Source of the DNA: an uncultured Acetatifactor sp.
GTDB lineage: Bacteria > Bacillota > Clostridia > Lachnospirales > Lachnospiraceae
Direction of reading: 5' to 3'
DNA length: 64,000 nt
Assembly (NCBI GenBank): GCA_910584435.1
Contig: CAJUAP010000008.1
Span: 1-64,000, forward strand
Shown here: piece by piece, positions 52,020 to 59,196 of the stretch
Layout: each line of letters begins with the position of its first letter
Numbering within the stretch: the stretch's first letter is position 1
Notes under the pieces: generated by a model
What the model saw: the letters and a program-made list of their open reading frames with translations, nothing else
What the model was told of the DNA's origin: nothing
The model's database searches: none
Position numbers and translations under genes: made by a program

Positions 52020-53047
52020 TGAGCGAAGGCAAAGTGAATAAGGATTCTTCCAAGCCGAATAAAACTGCGGATTCAGCCAAAGAGCCGGCTAAGAAGGGGG
52101 GAACCAAGAAATTCAAAATGGATTTGAATGCAAGAAATTCCCTTAAGGGCCTGGTGTTCGTATCACCTTTTATTGTGGGTATTATCGCGTTCTTTGTCTA
52201 TCCCATATGTCTTTCGATACGTCTGAGTGTGGCTGAATCGGTGGCTATTGTGGGAATGCAGGTTCAGGGATTCACAGTGGATAATTTTGTGAGAGCTTTT
52301 GTGGTTGACACGACATTTTTGCCGACTTTTGCCACAGCAGTGAAACAGACACTTACGCAGTTCCCCCTGACGATTGTGCTTTCTTTGATTATTGCGGTGC
52401 TTTTGAACAGGGATATTAAGTGCAGAGGTTTGTTCCGGGTGATTTTTTTCATCCCTTTCCTTTTAGGAAGCGGCGAGGTTATGCAGCAGCTTCTGAACCA
52501 GGGCGTGGATCGAACCGTTCTTAATGTGATGGACGGCCGGCTGATTCCCTATAATGTATTGAGCTATTTCGGAGATACCGTGATGGAAGTGGTGCAGAAT
52601 GTCATGGGTGTGCTGGTGACAGTGCTATGGGGCAGCGGCGTGCAGATATTGCTGTTTCTGTCCGGACTTCAGGGTATTTCCCCTTCTCTGTATGAGGCAG
52701 CGAAGATTGACGGAGCAACGGAATGGGAGATTTTCTGGAAGGTTACGATTCCTATGATTTCTCCTATGATGCTGTTAAACATTGTATATACAGTGGTAAA
52801 TTCCTTTACCAATATTTCCAATCCATTGTTGGAATATATTCAGGGATACGGATTTGATAAGGCAGAGTTCGCTTATGGAGCTGCGATGGGATGGATTTAT
52901 TTTGCCTTTATCGGTGTGTTGGTTGGTATTATATTTGCGGCAATGAAGGGATTTATGCACACCAATGAAGTAGAGGAGGTAAAGAAGCGTGAGCGTAAGC
53001 ACAGAGTATTCACAATCGAAAAAGCGCCAAAGCGCACTTTTGACTAA
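52019..53047 (+). CDS. Sugar ABC transporter permease, LplB/UgpA type (system 2)
   Basis: 342 residues from ATG 52019; a GTG at 52016 is also possible. GGGGAGGTGA lies just upstream. A charged cytoplasmic N-terminus rich in Lys and Ser (about 1-40) precedes six helices. The EAA loop is EAAKIDGATEWEIFWKVTIP. Its start overlaps the upstream stop (TGATG). It pairs with the next permease and probably with the lipoprotein at 54129, as in YtepPQ/YesPQ-like systems for rhamnogalacturonan oligosaccharides. Confidence 0.92.
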   Translation: MSEGKVNKDSSKPNKTADSAKEPAKKGGTKKFKMDLNARNSLKGLVFVSPFIVGIIAFFVYPICLSIRLSVAESVAIVGMQVQGFTVDNFVRAFVVDTTFLPTFATAVKQTLTQFPLTIVLSLIIAVLLNRDIKCRGLFRVIFFIPFLLGSGEVMQQLLNQGVDRTVLNVMDGRLIPYNVLSYFGDTVMEVVQNVMGVLVTVLWGSGVQILLFLSGLQGISPSLYEAAKIDGATEWEIFWKVTIPMISPMMLLNIVYTVVNSFTNISNPLLEYIQGYGFDKAEFAYGAAMGWIYFAFIGVLVGIIFAAMKGFMHTNEVEEVKKRERKHRVFTIEKAPKRTFD

Positions 53048-54002
53048 TTTACAGCTGCGTTGGAGGCTGTTTAAGAGAAAATATGCTACTTCCACCGGAG
53101 CAAAGCACATTATTGTGAGGTTGGTCATGTATCTGCTGATATTGGGGCTTGCATTTGTGTTCCTTTATCCGTTCCTCTACATGATAACCACTTCTCTGAT
53201 GTCCAATGCGGATTTGGATAGTTCCTCTGTCAATTGGATTCCTACAGAGATAAAGTTTGAGAATTATGCGATTGCAGCGCAGCTGATGAATGGTCTTGAC
53301 TATGCGAGAAATTCATTGTTTGTGACGGTTGCGGCTTCTTTTGGGCACCTGATAGCTTGTTCTTTTATCGGCTATGGCTTTGCGAGATACAATTTCCCTT
53401 TTAAAAAGGTGCTGTTTGGCTGTGTATTGCTGTCATTTATCGTTCCGACACAGACAATTATCATTCCTTTGTACCTGACCTATTCCAATCTGGGATGGCT
53501 GGATACATATATACCGCTGATTGTGCCTGCATTCTTCGGCTTCGGCTTAAGGGGGGCGTTATATGTGTTCCTCTTCCGCCAGTTTTATCTTACGGTGCCT
53601 AAGAGCCTGGAGGAAGCGGCAAGAATTGACGGCTGCGGATTTCTGATGACGTATTGGAGAATTGTGTTCCCGTTGGCAAAGGCTACTTTGGTAGTGGCTT
53701 TGGTGCTCTCAGTGGTATGGCATTGGAATGATTTCTATGAATCCGGCCTCTATATCAGCAGCGCCAGCAAGGGATTTCTTCCGCCAAGATTGAGTCTGAT
53801 TATATCGGCGGCTTCGGCGCTTCCGGAGAAACAGGCGGAGATGTTACGTGCCCTGGGTCTGGATGATGGTGAGGATACTTTGAATAATGCGGTGGTCATG
53901 GCGGGAGCTATGATTATCAGCGCTCCGGTGCTTGTATTCTTTGCATTTGCCCAGAGACAGTTCATGCAGGGTATTGAGAGAACAGGTATTACCGGTGAAT
54001 AA
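52989..54002 (+). CDS. Sugar ABC transporter permease, YtcP/AraQ type (system 2)
   Basis: 337 residues. The start is GTG 52989, supported by GGAGGT at 52975-52980; this makes a 59-base overlap with the end of the preceding permease, longer than usual. Six helices. The EAA loop is EAARIDGCGFLMTYWRIVFP. The C-terminal QRQFMQGIERTGITGE is typical of this subunit. It forms the heterodimer with the preceding gene product. Confidence 0.92.
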   Translation: MSVSTEYSQSKKRQSALLTNLQLRWRLFKRKYATSTGAKHIIVRLVMYLLILGLAFVFLYPFLYMITTSLMSNADLDSSSVNWIPTEIKFENYAIAAQLMNGLDYARNSLFVTVAASFGHLIACSFIGYGFARYNFPFKKVLFGCVLLSFIVPTQTIIIPLYLTYSNLGWLDTYIPLIVPAFFGFGLRGALYVFLFRQFYLTVPKSLEEAARIDGCGFLMTYWRIVFPLAKATLVVALVLSVVWHWNDFYESGLYISSASKGFLPPRLSLIISAASALPEKQAEMLRALGLDDGEDTLNNAVVMAGAMIISAPVLVFFAFAQRQFMQGIERTGITGE

Positions 54003-54056
54003 TATGGAGAGAGAATGTCTTTAATTTACGACATTCTGTAAAAGTATGGTAGCTGT

Positions 54057-54090
54057 GCGGGGAGGGATGCTTTCCCAGAAGCGTTCCTTC
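54057..54090 (+). promoter_or_regulatory. Intercistronic stem-loop before the binding-protein gene
   Basis: Bases 54057-54070 can pair with 54077-54090 in the RNA over 14 consecutive positions (including G-U pairs) around a six-base loop. No U-run follows, so it is not a standard terminator. A stem at this place could protect the 3' or 5' RNA fragment and set a higher level of the binding protein than of the permeases. Confidence 0.5.
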
Positions 54091-54128
54091 TTCCGCTGGT
54101 TATAAATTATTTATCATGGAGGTAAAAA

Positions 54129-56066
54129 ATGAAAAAGAAGTTAGCGAGCAAGGTGATTGCCGGTGTGTTGACTTCCGCTATGGTTCTTGGTATGGCGGCG
54201 TGCGGCAATGATAACCAGGGCAACAGTTCTGAAAATTCTTCAGGCAATAGCCAGAGCAGTACGCCGGACAGCGGCAGTAGTGCTACAACCCCGGAAAATT
54301 CAGGAAGTGCTTCTTCGGAGAATCCAGGGGGAGGTGATAGTGCAAATACGCCTATCAGCATTACGGTGTCTCTGCCCGGTGACAATGTACTGGCAGAAGA
54401 AGGTACGGATGAGCATTATTTGAAGCTGATCTCAGAGATTAATGCCTATGCCAATGTAAATGCAAGTTTTGATATCAGGCTGGAGAGTACTTATTCAAAG
54501 CAGTTAGTATTGCGCTATGCAGCTCAGGATGTGGCGGATGTTATGAGAATCTACACGGATGCCGTTTTCTGGTCTGCATGTGTGGGCGGCGGTACTTATA
54601 CAGTGGATGAGCCGGAGTTTGATGCGAACGGCGACCCGGTTATGGTGGATGAACTGGATGAAAACGGACAGCCTAAGAAGGATGAGAACGGCAACGTAAT
54701 TCAGGTACAGAAGACAAATCCGGTAGAGGTTACTGTCGCTGACGGATTGTTCTGGGATTTGACAGACTACATTGATGATTATGACAACCTGAAAACAATT
54801 CCGGAGGCTACACGTGCGGCAGCTTCCTACAACGGCAGAATGTATTTTATTCCTTTGTCAAGAACATTGGCACGTAACGGTGTGGGATTCCGGAAGGATT
54901 GGTGCGAGAAGCTGAATCTTGCATTCTGGAATAAGATAGAAGCAGGCGAAGATCCTACATGGGATGATTTCTATGACATGCTCTACGCATTTACCTATAA
55001 TGATCCCGATGGCAACGGCCTGAATGATACCTGTGGTCTGCTGCTTGACCAGTGGATGGGCCAGGATATGTGGAATAACGTAGGCGTATGGTTCGGCGCT
55101 CCCAATGAGTGGGGAATTGACGAAAACGGCGATCTGGTTTATAAGCTGATGACTGATGAGTATAAGGCAATGCTGAAAGCTGCACGTCAGCTGTATGAGG
55201 ATGGTTTGATTAACGACGGTTCTCAGAGCGGTGTACCTGCCTGGTATGAGATCGGCCCTGGTAAATCCCGTAATGAGCTTCAGAAGAGCCTTGGCGGCGC
55301 AAGCATCCAGAACCTGGACTACATGCGTAAGATTGAGACGACTCTGGAGAAGGACGGCGTAGGCGGAGCTACAGAAGATGCACCTATTTTCTGGCTGAAT
55401 GGTTATGTTACCACCGAGTCCGGAAATTATGAGCCTCATTGCTATCCTACAAGCGGTTTCAGCGGCGGACTTGCAATTACCAAGAAAAACATTAAGACAG
55501 AAGAGCAGCTCAAGCAAGTTCTTCAGTTCATCAATGACATGGCTGACGGCGAAGCAATGAATCTGATTGAGTACGGCTGGGAAGGCGAAACCTACGAGAT
55601 AGACGAGGACGGTTATGTTAAGCTGTGGCTTGAAAATGATGAAGAGGCCAAAGCAAAGCTGGAAGCTGCAGGCGTGGCTGACACGAAGTACAGAAATGGT
55701 TTCAACCAGATTATCTGCTATTATACTGCAGAAGAGAACGCAAGACCTGTTGAGACAGCACCTGCAAAGGGCGCTATCCAGATAAGAGAGAACGAATTGT
55801 ATGAAGCAGATATTCCTCTTACAGTACCTAACTATGGCGCTTCTTTCTATCAGACTAAGACTTATGTAAACGATGGCGCAGCTCTTGACGCAATTATCTA
55901 TGGTACCGATCAGTTGACAGAAGGCTCAAGAGGATGCCAGCTGGCATATATTATGGGCGAAATCGATGACGCGGGTCTTGAGGCAGCAATCGACCAGTGG
56001 TGGGCTGCAGGCGGCGAGCAGTGGACAAAGGAAATCAACGAAGCTTATCATGCAGCAGGAAACTAA
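54129..56066 (+). CDS. Extracellular solute-binding lipoprotein (system 2, LplA/YtcQ-like)
   Basis: 645 residues. The lipobox GMAAC gives a lipidated Cys at residue 25. A Ser/Asn/Gly-rich tether (about 26-75) and a large solute-binding domain follow. It includes DVADVMRIYTDAVFW, FIPLSRTLARNGVGFRKDWC and an Asp-rich DPDGNGLNDTCGL segment that looks like a calcium site, a feature of this family of oligosaccharide binders. GGAGGT precedes ATG 54129. It probably delivers oligosaccharides to the two permeases encoded just upstream. A strong terminator follows at 56164. Confidence 0.92.
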   Translation: MKKKLASKVIAGVLTSAMVLGMAACGNDNQGNSSENSSGNSQSSTPDSGSSATTPENSGSASSENPGGGDSANTPISITVSLPGDNVLAEEGTDEHYLKLISEINAYANVNASFDIRLESTYSKQLVLRYAAQDVADVMRIYTDAVFWSACVGGGTYTVDEPEFDANGDPVMVDELDENGQPKKDENGNVIQVQKTNPVEVTVADGLFWDLTDYIDDYDNLKTIPEATRAAASYNGRMYFIPLSRTLARNGVGFRKDWCEKLNLAFWNKIEAGEDPTWDDFYDMLYAFTYNDPDGNGLNDTCGLLLDQWMGQDMWNNVGVWFGAPNEWGIDENGDLVYKLMTDEYKAMLKAARQLYEDGLINDGSQSGVPAWYEIGPGKSRNELQKSLGGASIQNLDYMRKIETTLEKDGVGGATEDAPIFWLNGYVTTESGNYEPHCYPTSGFSGGLAITKKNIKTEEQLKQVLQFINDMADGEAMNLIEYGWEGETYEIDEDGYVKLWLENDEEAKAKLEAAGVADTKYRNGFNQIICYYTAEENARPVETAPAKGAIQIRENELYEADIPLTVPNYGASFYQTKTYVNDGAALDAIIYGTDQLTEGSRGCQLAYIMGEIDDAGLEAAIDQWWAAGGEQWTKEINEAYHAAGN

Positions 56067-56163
56067 TGTCCAAACATTGAATCTGTGTAATGAAAAGGTG
56101 CCATGCAGATACGCTGGGAAGATTCTGCATGATGAGCCTGATAAGGAACAGATATGAAAAGAG

Positions 56164-56195
56164 GGGCGACCGCATTAAGTGCGGTCGCCCTTTTT
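56164..56195 (+). terminator. Rho-independent terminator of the uptake operon
   Basis: GGGCGACCGCA (56164-56174) pairs perfectly with TGCGGTCGCCC (56180-56190) around a five-base loop, followed by TTTTT. Confidence 0.92.
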
Positions 56196-56217
56196 AATAA
56201 ACGGCAGCAGATTGCCG

Positions 56218-56247
56218 TAACGGTCCGAACAGGGCAGTGGACTGTTA
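56218..56247. repeat. Dispersed palindrome, diverged copy
   Basis: TAACGGTCC (56218-56226) and GGACTGTTA (56239-56247) form the arms with one mismatch. The following GAAAATGCGCACAAAATGCG matches the tail at 26209. Confidence 0.55.
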
Positions 56248-56310
56248 GAAAATGCGCACAAAATGCGAAAAACGCGCCTTTGGGATGTTGGAAAGGAGCT
56301 TTCTCAGGGC

Positions 56311-56339
56311 TTTACTTTTCAGGGGCTTTTTGCTATAAT
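56311..56339 (+). promoter_or_regulatory. Promoter of the PL11 lyase gene
   Basis: TTTACT (56311-56316), 17-base spacer, perfect TATAAT (56334-56339). Transcription would start near 56346, downstream of the only SD-like sequence for ATG 56358, which supports ATG 56388 as the lyase start. Confidence 0.6.
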
Positions 56340-56387
56340 AGAAGGTAACAAAATGTAATGAAAAGTAATCCGAAAGGAAATGATAAA

Positions 56388-58814
56388 ATGAAGATTGAAG
56401 TGCGTAATATTGATAAGAAAGAACTGACGATACATTGGGATCAGGTGGCGGATGCGGATAAATATGTTGTGTATTGGGCAGATGCGGATACGCCCAATAT
56501 GAAGTATCAGAAGATGGGAGAGACAGGGGATTGTACATACACCATACATAAGTCCACCCACATCCATCAGTATATTTATGTGGAAGCGCTGAAGGCTGGC
56601 GAGCTTCTGGAGAAGAGCGGGATATTGCAGACACCTGTGCATTATCACTTGAATCCGCAGCTGGAGAAGCTGAACAGAGGTTTAATTGCAGTGAAGGTAA
56701 ATGAGGGCATTTTCCTGAGCTGGCGTATGTGGCTGGAAGAGGTAACGGGATACAGCGCTACCGGAATGACAGGTACGGATTATGTGCTCTATCGGAATGG
56801 CCAGAGGATTGCTCTTGTTACGGACAGCACCAATTATCTGGATAAGGAAGGCGGCATGGAGGATTCTTATACGGTTGCGGCATACAGAGACGGTGTGGAA
56901 TCCGAACCCTGCAAGGCTGTGAAGGCTTGGCGCACGGGTACGAATTACCTGGAGATTCCTATGCAGGTTCCTCAGGGAGGAGTAACACCTGCAGGAGGGG
57001 CATATGAATATTCGGCCAATGATATGAGTGTCGGTGATGTGGACGGGGACGGGGAGCTTGAATATTTTGTGAAATGGGATCCTTCTAATTCCCATGACGT
57101 ATCTCATAAGGGTTATACAGGAAATTGTTACATAGATTGTTATAAACTTGACGGAAGGCTTTTATGGCGTTTGGACATGGGAGTAAATATCCGGGCGGGC
57201 GCACATTATACACAATTTATCGTATATGACTTCAATGGGGACGGTAAGGCGGAAATGTCTGTGAAGACGGCGCCGGGTACCAGGATGATGAAGTATGATG
57301 AAAACGGTAATGTGATTTCCGAGAAATATATTACCATGCCGGAGGCAGATATTCAGGCAGGATATTCCCATGAGGATAATTATGTATGTTCCGCAGAGGA
57401 TTATTATGAATATCTGGTAGAGCTGTTTATGGGCTGGCAGGATCACAGGGAAGTGAAGAACGGTCATTGGCCGGATACGCTGGAAGAGTGCTTTGGTATT
57501 TCCAAGGCGTATTCCTATCCCTTGTCGGATGAGGATGCCCGGAAACTGGCGGATTATTTTTTGGACGTATATGCCCCGTCCAGAAGTGAAAAGAACGATT
57601 TGCGGAAGTTTGAAGGATTCATTTTCAAGGGACCTGAGTATCTGACAATGTTTTCCGGTGAAGGGGAGGAACTTGAGACGATATACTTCCCGGTGCCAAG
57701 GGAGGATGACGGTCTGATGTGGGGGGATTACTCCTGGTTCCGCATTGAACCCTGTAATCGTGTGGACAGATTTCTGTCAGGTGTGGGGTACTTGGATGGG
57801 GAGAGACCTTATCTGATTATCTGCAGGGGATATTACACAAGGGCAACCATCACTGCATATGATTTCTTCGAGGGCAGACACAGGGAATATTTTAAAGTTG
57901 ACAGCGGTTATGTGACTATGAGGAATCCTTTCGCACGTTCTGCGGAGGATGCGGAGCTTGGAACCGATCCGGTATATGGCTGCCTTGTCGGACAGGGGGA
58001 TCATAGTCTCTCCGTGGCTGATGTGGACGGGGATGGCTGTCATGAAATTATTTACGGCGCAGCGACCATTGATCATGACGGCAGCGTATTATATTCCAGT
58101 GCCGATCTTATGCCCGATGGCAGTATGCAGTATCTGGGACATGGGGATTCCATGCATGTGGCAAATATTAATCCTGATAAGCCGGGCCTGGAAATCTTCA
58201 ATGTATTTGAAGAGGGAAGCAGCGTGCCTTACGGATGGGCATTAAGAGATGCGGAGACAGGGAAGGTATTGTTCGGAGAACCTGCTGACAAGGATCTGGG
58301 CAGGTGTATGATTGGGGATATCTGCCCTGATGTGAGAGGGCTTCAGGTATGGGCCGTGGGAGTGTATGACTGTAATGGAAAGCGTCTGGAGCAGGTAAAG
58401 CAGCCTGGAACTAATGCATGTATCCGCTGGGCGGCGGATTTATCCACACAGATTACGGATGGGGTTGATTATATCAATGAGAAGCATATCGGTGTGATTG
58501 CGGATCAAACCCATGGTGTAATGTTACATCCGGAAGGAACTTCCACCAACAATGGGACCAAGGGAAATCCCTGCTTGATTGCAAATGTGTTCGGAGATTT
58601 CAGGGAACAGATAATACTGCGGACGGCGGACAGCCATGCAATCAGAATCTATACCAATACGGAAGTGACAGGCCATAAGCTGTTTACTCTGCTGCATGAT
58701 ACCACTTACCGCTGCGGGGTGGCATGGCAGAACAATTGCTATAACCAGCCCTGTTACACCAGTTTTTATTATGCAAGTGATATGGACTTTAAGAATGTGC
58801 TTGGGTATTTGTAG
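56388..58814 (+). CDS. Rhamnogalacturonan lyase, family PL11, no signal peptide
   Basis: 808 residues from ATG 56388 (AAAGGA at 56373). An FnIII-like N-terminal domain (about 1-90) is followed by the PL11 eight-bladed propeller. Its repeated calcium loops are DVDGDGELEYF, DFNGDGKAEM and DVDGDGCHEI. Other marks are YSANDMSVGD, WDPSNSHDVSHKGYTGN and RIYTNTEVTGHKLFTLLHD. PL11 enzymes cleave rhamnogalacturonan I between Rha and GalA by beta-elimination. There is no signal peptide or lipobox, so this enzyme acts in the cytoplasm on imported oligosaccharides, like the exo-type YesX rather than secreted YesW (by analogy). It has its own promoter, after the transport operon's terminator. Confidence 0.93.
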   Translation: MKIEVRNIDKKELTIHWDQVADADKYVVYWADADTPNMKYQKMGETGDCTYTIHKSTHIHQYIYVEALKAGELLEKSGILQTPVHYHLNPQLEKLNRGLIAVKVNEGIFLSWRMWLEEVTGYSATGMTGTDYVLYRNGQRIALVTDSTNYLDKEGGMEDSYTVAAYRDGVESEPCKAVKAWRTGTNYLEIPMQVPQGGVTPAGGAYEYSANDMSVGDVDGDGELEYFVKWDPSNSHDVSHKGYTGNCYIDCYKLDGRLLWRLDMGVNIRAGAHYTQFIVYDFNGDGKAEMSVKTAPGTRMMKYDENGNVISEKYITMPEADIQAGYSHEDNYVCSAEDYYEYLVELFMGWQDHREVKNGHWPDTLEECFGISKAYSYPLSDEDARKLADYFLDVYAPSRSEKNDLRKFEGFIFKGPEYLTMFSGEGEELETIYFPVPREDDGLMWGDYSWFRIEPCNRVDRFLSGVGYLDGERPYLIICRGYYTRATITAYDFFEGRHREYFKVDSGYVTMRNPFARSAEDAELGTDPVYGCLVGQGDHSLSVADVDGDGCHEIIYGAATIDHDGSVLYSSADLMPDGSMQYLGHGDSMHVANINPDKPGLEIFNVFEEGSSVPYGWALRDAETGKVLFGEPADKDLGRCMIGDICPDVRGLQVWAVGVYDCNGKRLEQVKQPGTNACIRWAADLSTQITDGVDYINEKHIGVIADQTHGVMLHPEGTSTNNGTKGNPCLIANVFGDFREQIILRTADSHAIRIYTNTEVTGHKLFTLLHDTTYRCGVAWQNNCYNQPCYTSFYYASDMDFKNVLGYL

Positions 58815-58902
58815 GAAATGTCTGCAAGGGAAATATACGGCAGCCCATGGTATGCCAAATGAGGATATTTGTTACAGGGGTAATATAGGGATAGTATAGG
58901 GG

Positions 58903-59196
58903 ATGGCAGAAGTGGAAGAGAGTAATAAATCCAGATATCAGCTGCGTTTTGCAGCGGGGGAGTATTGGATATTGGACATGGTGCAGGAAGGCATTCCCTA
59001 TATGAAACCGCTTTCTGTCAACGAGGTCGGTGCCGCTATCTGGAAGATGATGGAGCGGGGGATGGGACAGGAAGAGATTGCAGACAGTTTGTGCCTGGAG
59101 TATCAGGTTGAACGGAAGATTGTACTGGAGGATATGGGAAATTTTCAGAAGATGCTTCAGGAATTTGGGGTTCCCTTTAGGGAGGTAAAGGGATGA
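58903..59196 (+). CDS. PqqD-like small protein at the head of the Pel-type operon
   Basis: 97 residues. The PqqD signature is clear: LRFAAGEYWILDM, then LSVNEVGAAIWKMMERGMGQ and the three-helix end with DMGNFQKMLQEFG. PqqD domains (RiPP recognition elements) bind a peptide leader. Some stand-alone members are found outside RiPP clusters with unknown roles. ATG 58903 directly abuts AGGGG; GTG 58912, nine bases after it, might be the true start. Its stop overlaps the SDR-PelD start by four bases (ATGA), so it belongs to the same operon. No RiPP precursor or radical SAM enzyme is visible here. Confidence 0.82.
   Translation: MAEVEESNKSRYQLRFAAGEYWILDMVQEGIPYMKPLSVNEVGAAIWKMMERGMGQEEIADSLCLEYQVERKIVLEDMGNFQKMLQEFGVPFREVKG

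Noticed and set aside
56154..56348. 64-codon open frame between the binding-protein gene and the lyase
   Set aside because: It spans the strong terminator at 56164-56195 and the dispersed palindrome, so it is non-coding.
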